Of a DNA stretch of 25,077 nt, positions 17,801 to 23,259 are shown in pieces (within the stretch, counting starts at the first letter, position 1; each line of letters begins with the position of its first letter). This DNA is from Elysia marginata (taxonomy: Eukaryota > Mollusca > Gastropoda > Plakobranchidae), in contig BMAT01004621.1 of NCBI GenBank assembly GCA_019649035.1, positions 1-25,077 on the forward strand, given 5' to 3'. Made by a program: the position numbers and the translations under genes. A model generated the notes under the pieces. It was not told where the DNA came from and made no database searches. It saw nothing but the letters and a program-made list of their open reading frames with translations.

Positions 17801-18915
17801 TTCCTTGATCGTTATGGCTACTACTGGCCATACACATCATCTTATTATGCTAGACTGGCTGCAGAGAGAGTAAGTATCTATAAACAATTTTTTGTTATTA
17901 CTTAATTTGCAAGCCGTGTCAGAGAGAGAGAGGGGCAGGCGCTAAGCAGCCGTGAGCGTGCATGCACACAGCGTAGCAGCGATTCCCACTTATCAGCAGG
18001 TTTGGCCTATGATTGATTGTCTGTGTTTAGTGGTCACCTTTGCCCCTCGTTCTTTGTACGTGATGTCTATGCTTGCGTGATATGGTATGGGGGCGGTGCA
18101 TTGATGAATGAAGGCATCGTAGTGTGTGCACCATTCGGTCACTTGGTCAGTTGTGTGCGCAGTGTGTAGTGTCTGGCTTACTCAGTTACTGTTTAATCGG
18201 CCGTCTCAGTTTTCATTTCATAAAATAAAGCAAAAAGACACCAAACAAACAAAAAACAAAACAAAACAAAGAAAACCATCAAGGTGCACGCCAATGCGAT
18301 CCAACAATACTATCGCTCAGTGCTGCGATATCGCGATTTATTAAACAAGGGAAGTAACTCCCGAAATTCACGAAAATCGTCGCATAATGCCTGCTTCGTG
18401 CTCAAGCATGCTTCGGCATTAAACACGCTTCATGGTTCTCCCAATGACCGTGCTTGAAGCCGGAATGGACTGTACTAGGTTACTCAAGTAAAAGCTTTAG
18501 AGTTTATTAACAACTAGCCTTTTTCCCATGTCAGATATACCAGTACTAAAATCTTTATTTATTTTTAATCTGTGTCCACACTTGTCTTTAAAACTGAAAA
18601 GCTTAAACATAAATTCTGTTTATAAAATAATCTAATGAGATGAAGAAAAAAAAACTGAAAATAAAAATCTCAAAATAACATTAAAATGTAGTTGTGAGAG
18701 ATTCTTAGTCTATTGGGCAATAAGATATATAGTGCTTTTGTAATTGTTTTTGTAGTTTGTATTATCACCTGAAATATACTCATTATCAGGACTTGGAATT
18801 GGCTCGTCTGCGCAGACTAAGACTGTCCAACTCCCTTAGCAGCTACTACAGCTCCCTGGATGACCTTGACCTTGAGTTGCGCCTTGCCCGTATCAGGGCA
18901 GCTCGATACTGTTGA
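1035..18915 (+). CDS. SPATA6: SPATA6-family protein gene, 11 coding exons, 5' partial
   Basis: SPATA6 in mammals is a testis protein needed to build the sperm connecting piece (head-tail junction), and it has been linked to myosin-based transport. That role is established for vertebrates and only inferred here. Seen: exons 1035-1172, 1812-1860, 2984-3156, 3879-3977, 4378-4418, 7946-8222, 12136-12238, 15052-15092, 16065-16125, 17709-17869 and 18790-18915 join in a single open frame of 1269 nt (422 residues plus TGA), every intron GT..AG. Family signatures in order: PGVWLPSKEDVYLSI (res 4-18), VFEK then AVDPSQVAELLE (res 43-62), FELLQL, NARDFLYP, GISPKLEFSTKTVI (res 121-134), RRRLADI..PPFVVR, KVIREP and SPIVTRSSFLDRY. 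Human SPATA6 is about 490 residues, so the length fits. The initiator Met and about 15-20 N-terminal residues are missing, because the coding begins at a phase-0 acceptor (tttcag at 1034). The gap at 13970-14760 could hide a further exon. The C-terminal ~60 residues are divergent. The choice between SPATA6 and SPATA6L orthology cannot be settled here, and the invertebrate gene may predate that split. Confidence 0.9.
1173..1811. other. intron between exons A and B
   Basis: 639 bp of AT-rich intron. I see no repeat element, exon or RNA gene in it. Confidence 0.8.
1812..1860 (+). CDS. SPATA6: SPATA6 exon B
   Basis: 49 nt between acceptor tttttttcag and donor cttgaag|gtagta. It encodes TYYTAVDPSQVAELLE plus one base that joins AT of the next exon to make Asp. 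The AVDP..V...LE block is a hallmark of the SPATA6 N-terminal domain. Confidence 0.92.
2336..2589. mobile_element. MITE, TGTCTTGC-type family, copy 1
   Basis: A 254-bp element flanked by TA (2334-2335 and 2590-2591). The left end tgtcttggaaccagtccaa and the reverse complement of the right end, tgtcttgcagctagtccaa, match over about 19 nt. The similarity continues more weakly to a gatgt block about 30 nt in. No transposase is encoded. It lies in the intron between exons B and C. Confidence 0.7.
2984..3156 (+). CDS. SPATA6: SPATA6 exon C
   Basis: 173 nt, acceptor ttgctttgcag, donor ccct|gtaagt. It begins with two bases completing Asp and reads DELIIFELLQLSEYSDG, then STNARDFLYPYPTLAP, then REVLLCRTIAFP. 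FEL.QL and N.RDF.FP are conserved in vertebrate SPATA6. It is visibly GC-richer than the flanking intron. A 118-codon reading frame on the opposite strand here is a shadow. Confidence 0.93.
3879..3977 (+). CDS. SPATA6: SPATA6 exon D
   Basis: 99 nt, phase 0 both ends, acceptor tgttttgacag, strong donor gagagg|gtgagt. It encodes GISPKLEFSTKTVIKESI, the end of the conserved N-terminal domain (compare G.APKIEFST.T.I.E in the family), then an acidic segment SPELDALDDALDMER leading into the low-complexity linker. Confidence 0.93.
4378..4418 (+). CDS. SPATA6: SPATA6 exon E (basic linker)
   Basis: 41 nt, acceptor tttgtttcag, donor gcaag|gtaaat. It encodes KSRSKTRRSRMRA plus AG, which is completed to Arg by the first base of the next exon. 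Strongly basic; it could be a nuclear-localisation-like or binding segment (inference). Support is phase continuity with both neighbours and good splice sites. Confidence 0.85.
4966..5635. mobile_element. TIR element (Tc1/pogo-like, non-autonomous), copy A
   Basis: 670 bp flanked by TA (4964-4965, 5636-5637). The left end ctgtatagtccacttatgtc and the reverse-complemented right end cagtgtaatccacctatatc match at about 18 of the first 24 positions. It contains no intact transposase. A related copy lies near 22570-23045 and lacks an internal ~200 bp present here between about 5350 and 5565. It carries GGGGAAGTAA at 5279. The frames on both strands here are not coding. Confidence 0.65.
6354..6371 (+). 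CDS. candidate 18-nt cassette microexon
   Basis: The pyrimidine-rich acceptor ttattccactctcag is followed 18 nt later by donor ga|gtatgt. It sits in the long intron between exons E (ending in phase 2) and F (starting in phase 2) and is itself phase 2-2. Inclusion would replace one Arg by SPTEEIE without a frameshift, giving RMRASPTEEIETGSG. No homology supports it, so it remains a candidate. Confidence 0.35.
   Translation, partial: SNRRD
6856..7027. mobile_element. small pogo-like MITE
   Basis: 172 bp flanked by TA (6854-6855, 7028-7029). The ends tagttgagtccagataa and, reverse complemented, cagtccagtccgaatac match at 11 of 17 positions. Internal short motifs of the attcaa/gaattat type are typical of decayed pogo-like elements. 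Confidence 0.4.
7583..7846. mobile_element. MITE, TGTCTTGC-type family, copy 2
   Basis: 264 bp between TA dinucleotides (7581-7582, 7847-7848). The left end reads ctcaaccagtgcaaatgagt then cggatgtc, and the right end reverse complemented reads agtctcaaaactagttacaa then tgagtctg. The accagt..aatgagtcrgatgt core matches the copies at 10854 and 15595. It ends about 100 bp before exon F. Confidence 0.6.
7946..8222 (+). CDS. SPATA6: SPATA6 exon F (Ser/Arg-rich linker and PPFVVR block)
   Basis: 277 nt, acceptor cttggttttcag. The first base completes Arg from exon E. It encodes a hydrophilic stretch (TGSGEKHNSEEENNSPENER), an SR-rich basic stretch, then RSRSASPTPRRRLADI and PPFVVRK. RRRLA...PPFV.R is conserved in vertebrate SPATA6 and SPATA6L, where the next residues are HVD. 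Here PPFVVRK joined to LDSS of the next exon reproduces that pattern, so I end the exon at 8222 even though donor aaag|gtcctc is weak. A stronger-looking donor, gta|gtgaga at 8213, is in frame and would remove VRK. A second in-frame acceptor lies at 8134. Confidence 0.88.
8429..9466. mobile_element. pogo/Tc1-like non-autonomous element, 1.04 kb
   Basis: Flanked by TA (8427-8428, 9467-9468). The left end cagtcgacttcacttgagtc and the reverse complement of the right end, cagttgactactgatgagtc, are clear inverted repeats, with extra gagtcgac/gtcgact subterminal motifs at both sides. Related gtcaagtagat / gttaagtagat motifs sit inside each end. It contains a perfect 14-bp palindrome (8557-8570), a CT repeat and a C-rich tract. 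The 64- and 88-codon frames inside have no recognisable transposase, so I read it as non-autonomous. Confidence 0.65.
9331..9376 (+). repeat. CT microsatellite followed by C-rich tract
   Basis: About 27 nt of (CT)n run into a C-rich tract with runs of six and nine C, inside the 8429-9466 element. On the minus strand the G runs could form a G-quadruplex. Confidence 0.85.
10353..10379 (-). other. potential G-quadruplex on minus strand
   Basis: Runs of C6, C5, C6 and C5 separated by 1-2 nt on the + strand give four G runs on the opposite strand, matching the G3+N1-7 pattern. Because the gene is transcribed on +, the RNA would carry the C-rich strand. Confidence 0.5.
10854..11098. mobile_element. 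MITE, TGTCTTGC-type family, copy 3
   Basis: 245 bp. The left end tgtcttgtgtccagggcaaa is followed by caagtcggaagtcag. The right end reverse complemented reads catcttacgtccagggtgaa, then tgagtcagatgt. TA follows at 11099-11100; the left flank is CA rather than TA. Confidence 0.6.
11122..11405. repeat. dispersed repeat, copy 1 (ggatgcaagttttc type)
   Basis: It starts aaggatgcaagttttccgat and ends with the inverse ccacttgcatccct, so the ends are short inverted repeats. The first ~130 bp resemble the stretch from 16476. Inner cagttttct / aggaaaact segments can pair. Confidence 0.5.
11974..12095 (+). repeat. (CTGT)n and (CT)n microsatellite upstream of exon G
   Basis: A (TCTG)n block passes into about 38 nt of nearly pure CT and then imperfect CT-rich sequence, ending about 40 nt before the exon G acceptor. 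The Ser/Leu-repeat and Glu/Arg-repeat frames it creates on both strands are artefacts. Confidence 0.95.
12136..12238 (+). CDS. SPATA6: SPATA6 exon G
   Basis: 103 nt, acceptor ttttgtgtccacag just after a long CT repeat, donor aagat|gtaagc. It encodes LDSSLIGRTPSATEDALAQS, then KAKRSVSPYRSPTR plus one base. LD following PPFVVRK matches the family VRHVD position, and the Ser/Pro/Arg-rich character fits the disordered middle of SPATA6. It ends in phase 1, matching the start phase of the 15052 exon and of the alternative exon at 12626. Confidence 0.88.
12626..12870 (+). CDS. candidate alternative exon with unusually long open frame
   Basis: After acceptor gctggctag, two bases (ct) complete the phase-1 codon left by exon G to Ser. 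The frame then stays open for 81 more codons to a TAG at 12868-12870. It reads YFTPNKKSTPGNKTNQ, then KQLLSGSFTLKSLLNRYLK, then MYKRHFRNIAT. Donors inside it allow in-frame cassettes to the 15052 exon: g|gtaata at 12658 (33 nt) or a|gtaaag at 12799 (174 nt), both phase 1-1. gtaagc at 12775 and gtactg at 12818 would leave phase 0. With no donor used it would be an alternative, basic C-terminus. It is richer in GC than the surrounding intron. I recognise no homolog, so it could be an alternative exon or chance. The branch/acceptor region holds only a modest T tract. Confidence 0.4.
13613..13757 (+). repeat. CT-rich microsatellite
   Basis: About 40 nt of pure (CT)n followed by imperfect CT and tctatct-type repeats. 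The Ser/Leu-rich frames across it are artefacts. Confidence 0.95.
13931..13958 (+). other. weak candidate exon abutting the assembly gap
   Basis: Acceptor tttcttaacag and possible donor gat|gtaaaa enclose 28 nt that, entered in phase 1 from exon G, read LKKQSLCFL. The length is not a multiple of three, so it cannot simply be inserted before exon H. It would need a partner exon hidden in the adjacent run of N, or it would terminate at TAA 13960-13962. Low support. Confidence 0.15.
13970..14760. other. assembly gap (run of N)
   Basis: About 790 undetermined bases between a CT repeat and an (ATT)n repeat, consistent with repeat-induced assembly failure. Any reading frame across it is meaningless. 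Confidence 0.98.
14761..14888 (+). repeat. probable retroelement 3' tail with (ATT)n
   Basis: The stretch ggggaaagcgctttataaat then (ATT)n of about 75 nt resembles the 3' ends of LINE-mobilised SINEs found in fish and invertebrates, which end in aaagcgcttta-type sequence followed by simple repeats. The body would lie in the gap. The family assignment is inference. Confidence 0.5.
15052..15092 (+). CDS. SPATA6: SPATA6 exon H
   Basis: 41 nt between acceptor tttttattttcag and donor tccaag|gtaaca. Two bases complete Leu from exon G, then YSDYTSPTYRVSK, ending in phase 0. Small and without strong family signature. Its phase matches both neighbours exactly, and together with the next exon it forms the VSKVIREP junction corresponding to the vertebrate KVIRTP region. 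Confidence 0.85.
15595..15831. mobile_element. MITE, TGTCTTGC-type family, copy 4
   Basis: 237 bp with TA at 15593-15594 and 15832-15833. The left end tgtcttgcggccacttcaaa is followed by tgagtcagatgtcag. The right end reverse complemented reads agacttgtgcaaccagtccg, then attgagttggatgt. It is in the intron between exons H and I. Confidence 0.65.
16065..16125 (+). CDS. SPATA6: SPATA6 exon I
   Basis: 61 nt, acceptor gacctttcag, donor cattg|gtaaca. It encodes VIREPYTDPTPVYKPRYNDI plus one base that makes Asp with the next exon. KVIREP matches the KVIR.P motif in the C-terminal half of vertebrate SPATA6 proteins. Confidence 0.86.
16476..16608. repeat. dispersed repeat, copy 2 (ggatgcagttttc type)
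   Basis: It starts agggatgcagttttctgatt and continues ttggcag, tctgattttt, cttaagct, aagagtt and aagactcat. This tracks the order of blocks seen from 11122, in the same orientation, with many substitutions. It is directly followed by the element at 16611. Confidence 0.45.
16611..16768. mobile_element. small pogo-like MITE
   Basis: About 158 bp with TA on each side (16609-16610, 16769-16770). The left end is cagtgcagtcttcttaagtt and the right end reverse complemented contains catggaatcctacttaactc. Ends are eroded, so boundaries are approximate. Confidence 0.35.
17248..17688. mobile_element. pogo-like MITE adjacent to exon J
   Basis: 441 bp with TA at 17246-17247 and 17689-17690. The left end cagtgaaaacctccaaaatt and the reverse complement of the right end, tagtgaaagcctcataattc, are inverted repeats. 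It carries many internal ttcaaag/aattcaa motifs. It ends 20 bp before exon J. Confidence 0.6.
17709..17869 (+). CDS. SPATA6: SPATA6 exon J
   Basis: 161 nt, acceptor gatcacccag, strong donor gagaga|gtaagt. It encodes DSEVAALTSYKPATYVPV, then RPRSVSPIVTRSSFLDRYG, then a Tyr-rich stretch YYWPYTSSYYARLAAER. SVSPIVTRSSFLDRY aligns well with the vertebrate SPSPVLNRASLRERF block and is the best C-terminal evidence for the family. The polypyrimidine stretch and probable branch region lie at the edge of a MITE ending at 17688. Confidence 0.9.
17890..18480. other. GC/CpG-richer island in the last coding intron
   Basis: This stretch is clearly richer in G+C and CpG than the surrounding intron. It includes GGGAAGTAA (18349), a hairpin-forming aatgcc...ggcatt segment (18386-18420), and an end ggaatggactgtac near 18475 whose reverse complement starts tacagtcc like other TIR elements here. 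I could not find the matching left end, so it may be a truncated or nested element. The 72-codon frame at 18126-18344 is not supported as a gene. Confidence 0.4.
18790..18915 (+). CDS. SPATA6: SPATA6 terminal coding exon K with stop
   Basis: Acceptor actcattatcag, phase 0. It encodes DLELARLRRLRLSNSL, SSYYSSLDDLDLELR and LARIRAARYC, then TGA at 18913-18915. The Leu/Arg/Asp pattern suggests an amphipathic helix or short coiled coil at the very C-terminus, ending in Cys. I find no counterpart in remembered vertebrate SPATA6, so it may be lineage-specific. Just after the stop, ttccaag|gtcagt at 18950 is a good donor, so the 3' UTR may be spliced. Confidence 0.85.
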   Translation, partial: DLELARLRRLRLSNSLSSYYSSLDDLDLELRLARIRAARYC

Positions 18916-19591
18916 TCTATTTTTTTTCTTTGAGAAAGTTCAACTTCCAAGGTCAGTTAGAATTACTACATGTAACATCATTATTTGTTTAGCCGTTTAA
19001 ATTTGAATTTTATGTTTAAAGGTATATTTTAATGAATACAAAATGCCTTATCAAAAAGCATCAATATCCTAAGAAATCAAAGCAATTTTGAGAAAAGGAA
19101 GATAATATCTTTTAGCCTCCCCTTTTGTCAGAAGCAGGTTCTAAAGTAAAATACTGTCCTACCTAACTTGAGGTCTGAAAAATCACCCATTGTAAGGGGA
19201 GCCTTGGGAAATGACTTTTATGACTTTAAACATAAGCCTTTTTTAAGGTTAGTACAAAAGATAATATACAATCTTTTTTGTATATTTTGAACCTCATGGG
19301 TACAAGTTTAAATTCAAAATATCAAAAAATTGAATTATCAGCAGTATACATTATACGAGAAAAGTGAAATGGATAATCTGAATATAGTTTGAATCAAGCA
19401 AAAATTTGAATTATCCAGGCTCATATTATATACCCTCAACTGGACTTATTTTTTGTTTCATTTAGTTTATTCAATGGCCCTGAGAAATTAGAGGAAATGT
19501 TGAGATCAGTGTCTCTTTTCAACGTTGTGCTCTCAAATTTTCAAAATTGTAATGAATTGTGTATTTCTCTCTATTTCCTCTTTTCTCCAAG

Positions 19592-19679
19592 AAATGAACT
19601 GACAAAGGTTCAACCAACAACTGTGACGACAGTGTCTCAAACCCTTGGACTAACACGCAACGGCCCACAAGGAGCTTAG
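19592..19679 (+). other. candidate 3' UTR or alternative terminal exon
   Basis: A strong polypyrimidine acceptor (ctatttcctcttttctccaag) is followed by a GC-richer stretch with a 29-codon open frame ending at TAG 19677-19679 (reads NELTKVQPTTVTTVSQTL, then GLTRNGPQGA). None of the nearby coding donors joins it in the open phase. From donor 18950, after the TGA, it would be a non-coding 3' UTR exon, with the stop only 35 nt before the junction. A minor acceptor at acaaag|gtt (19607/19608) would be in frame with exon J and give an alternative C-terminus. Confidence 0.35.
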
Positions 19680-20573
19680 TTATCTACAAAGTTTATTTCA
19701 TCATTAAGATAGTCATTTATAAATTAATTAAGTAAATATAAGGCTAATTCATATATAAATAGCTTTGAATAACCATTAAGACAAAAACCATAATTTTAAG
19801 AAAGGGCAGCATGGGTCATTTTTGCATGAGTTATACGTTCATTTAGTTTAACATCTAGGAAAGTTCATCGTCTCCATCGTAAACATGGTTTGTTTTAAAA
19901 AAGCTCTGGCCTTATAATTATATGTGGTCTGTATTGTCTCTGCAAAAGGTCTGTCTTGTGGGTTTGTCATCATATGAAATTTTGTAAGCAAGCCTTTTCT
20001 ATCTGAAAGGGTGCTTTTACATGCTTTTTTGTTATTAGTAAAGCTTTTAAGTAAATTTCTTTTAAAGTTAATGCATGTGGTTAAATGAATGTACAATTTA
20101 TTTTATTCATTAATAGTAGTAAAAAATAATATATCATATACTATTTACATAGACAATCTGTATCAGCATTAGTTTTATTTCTGTAATCAGTTTAAGAACT
20201 CTTTTCAAAAAATTGTTTTGATTATTTTCAAATTTTGTTATATTTTGTTTTAATTTTTTTTTACCTTACTGCCTTTCTTGATTGCCTTGCTCTCTCTTTC
20301 TACCTTCGACTGAATTGATTTTTAATATTAAAAATTAAGTTAAAAAAAAGCTATACAAGAATCAAAGCAAAAATTTTAACCACAGAGTATAATTTCTATA
20401 AATTTTTTGCCCCATTGGAACTTTAACACCCATTTTTACTCTTTTTAGATTGGCAGTTATTAAATATCAATTTACTGTTTCTTTTAATAACTTTTTGAGA
20501 CACAAATTAAATTAATTGGTTTTCTTTGTTACATTTTACCTGCATTTAAATATCAATTTCTATCTTTTAAAGA

Positions 20574-20579
20574 AATAAA
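20574..20579 (+). promoter_or_regulatory. candidate poly(A) signal AATAAA
   Basis: The first canonical AATAAA downstream of the TGA at 18915, followed by T/TG-rich sequence. The distance (1.66 kb) implies a long 3' UTR unless a variant signal or a spliced 3' UTR is used. Confidence 0.3.
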
Positions 20580-21083
20580 ATACCATATGTATGGTTGTTA
20601 TTAGAGACATTTTCTCCACAGTAATGCTTTTTGATGCGGCTTATGTTTTTCTAAAGTAATGTCGGACATTTATAAGAAAGACATGTGTAAAATTGACATT
20701 TTTAAAATATTTTTGTGACTTCACATCAATGAATCCCTCCAAAAAAACGTTTCTTACACCGTGTTTCTTTACACTCTTATTTAAACTGTGATACCAAAGC
20801 TATTTGTCTTTATCATGTTATCATGTTTGTGGAATTATTAAATTTATTTTCCTGAAACAAAAATTAGAGTATGGCTGGAGCTACATGTATTTTCTACATG
20901 CTGTGATAATATTTCTGTTTGAAATTGTTAATATGTTTGTTAGTCCTGTTTTCTACACCACATATTTTTCTGCGCATTTTCTATTTGTCAATTTGGACCT
21001 CTATTTTTTTCTCTCTGTCTTTTTTCTTAATAACTTCCTATACAGTTCATAAATATAACCTATACATAGAAACTAATGTACTC

Positions 21084-21089
21084 AATAAA
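21084..21089 (+). promoter_or_regulatory. candidate poly(A) signal AATAAA
   Basis: Second canonical hexamer, followed 40-65 nt later by a TGTTTG..TGTGTTTGTAGTGTTTT GT-rich element that would suit a downstream cleavage element. Confidence 0.3.
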
Positions 21090-21149
21090 AAGAGTAAACT
21101 AAATACTGAAGCCTTCAAAAATTGTTTGGCTTTTCTGTGTTTGTAGTGT

Positions 21150-22400
21150 TTTCCTTAGAGTTTTTATGTGGCTCACTAGAAAGAGAGAGTGATGCAATGT
21201 TTTCGTAGAGGGATGCAAATACTGTATTGTAGCTTGGGGTTGGTGTCCGGGGTCTAATGTAGCAGAGGAGATGGGTACCCCACCGCTTGCTTACTCGCCT
21301 AATGTTGACACCTCACCCATTCAGTCGGTAGAGCTTTCGGGTTCGTTGCCACTCTCTTTCCACGTTCCCTCTCTTACGTTCAGTTGTTCGTTTCATCGTT
21401 CTTCTGTCGCTCTCCTTATATCATGAGTGAAAGTCCAACACAACCTACATGTATATCTGTCTATATAATTTTATTTTCACAGTTTCACTACAACAGTTTC
21501 CTTGAAATCATATTAACTAGGGTTCTTTTTCTATTCATCAAAACATTTGATACTCAACTAAATTAACATTCCTAACCGTCTTTATCTGACAAGTAAGCTG
21601 AACTTCATGTACTAATACTAATTTCTAACATCTTCCAGGAAACATAATATATGTACGTATCTTCTACAGATGCCAGGGTCTAACCCCGTAGGGCTTAACC
21701 CCCATGGGTTCCCTGAAATGAACATCAAACAATACAAGAAAATATTAGCAATCTACTTATACTCATAACTACGTGCAGTTAGAAACACACTGTATATCGA
21801 AGTCTACATGCCCATTCATAACCCTCATTCCACAAATAAAACAATGCCAGTGGTGATAAATTATACACACATCATAATAAGAAAACGAGTCTGAATAAAC
21901 GTTACTTTGACAACCATCATGTCATTACTATTGATCGTATCGAACTATAATCATATGCATGGGCAATTGATTAATGCTCTGTAAAAGGTTATTCTAAATG
22001 AACAAGAGCAATATCGCTGTAATGTTAATCTATAAAGTCTGAAACTTTAGCAAGAAAGATACATGTATTAGATCTATACTCTTTACAACAGATTATACAA
22101 GAAATAACAAACGCCATGCTTACCCCGGCTTCCAAAGGCACGCCTGACTCCCGTGTACAAAGTGAGAGAAAGGGAGCATAGCGCCGTTATTTATCCTTAT
22201 ATAATGTCTTTCTACGTTCTAACTTACGTATGCTATGATGAATCATTTCCGCTGTTGTTCATCACGAGATGAGGGGAAAGGCCCTAGTTCTAGACAAAAC
22301 GGCACCAACCCTCTGGGTGACAGAGTGCTTTGACTGTCTAACTTTATTCTTTTTGAAACTTAATCTGTAACCCTGATATATATATTCTTCTAACATTTCG
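21150..22400. other. intergenic region of higher GC, no gene found
   Basis: It has patches richer in GC than the flanks (21230-21420, 22110-22330), probably repeat-derived, including the tRNA-like remnant. No frame has a recognisable product and no TIR pair was found. Confidence 0.4.
21295..21345 (+). repeat. tRNA-like A-box/B-box remnant (possible SINE)
   Basis: cattcagtcggtagagc resembles a tRNA D-arm/A box, and cgggttcgttgcc a T-arm/B box, but they are only about 4 nt apart instead of the usual 30-40. That fits a tRNA-derived SINE with an internal deletion. It is not a functional tRNA gene. It could also be chance. Confidence 0.3.
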
Positions 22401-22407
22401 GTTAATA

Positions 22408-22512
22408 AACTAAGACAAAATCGTTACAGCAAATACAATCATAAGATACCCTTCTCACAAAACTAAGACAAAATCTTTGCAACAAATACAATCATTAGAT
22501 ACCTCTCTCACA
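22408..22512. repeat. two-copy tandem repeat, unit about 53 bp
   Basis: Units 22408-22460 and 22461-22512 both read aactaagacaaaatc, then caaatacaatcat, then agatacc and ctctcaca, with a few substitutions and one indel. Confidence 0.9.
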
Positions 22513-22569
22513 GTATGTGTTTTTAAATCTGTGGCACTTCAAGGCCACGCAAAATAAGTTCAATATTCA

Positions 22570-23045
22570 AATATACCATATCGACCCATATCAACAGCTC
22601 TCTATCAACCTTTTTGACATATATTGACACATTTTGCCATGCCGGAATTTCTTTATAGTCCTACCAATTACTCATGATAGGGACTTTTCCCCCAGCTTTT
22701 TACTTTTTCGACATGCTGACTGCTGAATTGATTGAAAAAACACATAAAAACAACAAAAAGTAATGAAGGAACAAATAAGTCATAGCTTTGTGAAAAATTG
22801 TTTTATTAATTTTAAAAATATAAAAAGACTTACATTACAACACAGCAAAATAAAATAATGTCTCCTAATGTTGTTTTCCGTGGAAAACAAAACAAGGAAA
22901 TTAAGTAATTACTATTGATGGTAACAGCGTCGTTGACCTCTCCCAATTTTTCCTCTTTGTCTTTGTAATTTTATTTATGAACATTCTTATATATATGCTG
23001 ACATTATATCAACCCACATAAGCATGTCAATATAAGCGTATTACA
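22570..23045. mobile_element. TIR element, copy B (relative of 4966-5635)
   Basis: It shares ordered blocks with the 4966-5635 element: cgacatgctgac..ctgaattgatt, aacacagcaaaa, gtctccta, aaaacaaaacaagg, ggtaacagcgtcgttgacct, ttttcctctttgtcttt, and tgacattatatcaa..aagcatgt near the end. It lacks about 200 bp of the middle of copy A. Ends are eroded, so the boundaries are approximate. Confidence 0.55.
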
Positions 23046-23126
23046 TTAATTATAATATCAAATGAAATTTGAAAAAGCTTGAGGTTATTTTAGCACAGTC
23101 AACAAACTTTTTATATCATTGTTATT

Positions 23127-23258
23127 CAGTCGAGTCTATGGAATTTTGAATTGAATAATTATTTGTTCAAACAAAATTCAAATTACTGATTTTATTTTAT
23201 TTTGTAATGTGAGCTGATAATTTGTTGTTACAGGGTTCAAAATATCCGAATTGGACTG
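23127..23258. mobile_element. possible small pogo-like MITE
   Basis: The left end cagtcgagtctatggaattt and the reverse complement of the right end, cagtccaattcggatatttt, are partial inverted repeats; both continue into ttgaa. The flanks are not TA, so support is weaker than for the other elements. Confidence 0.35.
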
Positions 23259-23259
23259 C

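Larger units (their letters stand above)
18916..21150 (+). other. 3' UTR and downstream flank of the SPATA6-like gene
   Basis: AT-rich region after the stop. It contains the possible 3' exon (19592-19679). The first canonical AATAAA after the stop is at 20574-20579 and another is at 21084-21089; the ATTAAA variants are at about 20325 and 20460. I cannot tell which is used. The 82-codon frames at 19848-20096 (minus) and 20804-21052 (plus) show no recognisable protein. Confidence 0.5.

Noticed and set aside
17652..17840. 62-codon minus-strand frame
   Set aside because: Antisense shadow of SPATA6 exon J.
19848..20096. 82-codon minus-strand frame downstream of the gene
   Set aside because: No recognisable domain, no splice context, and AT-rich sequence where such frames arise by chance.
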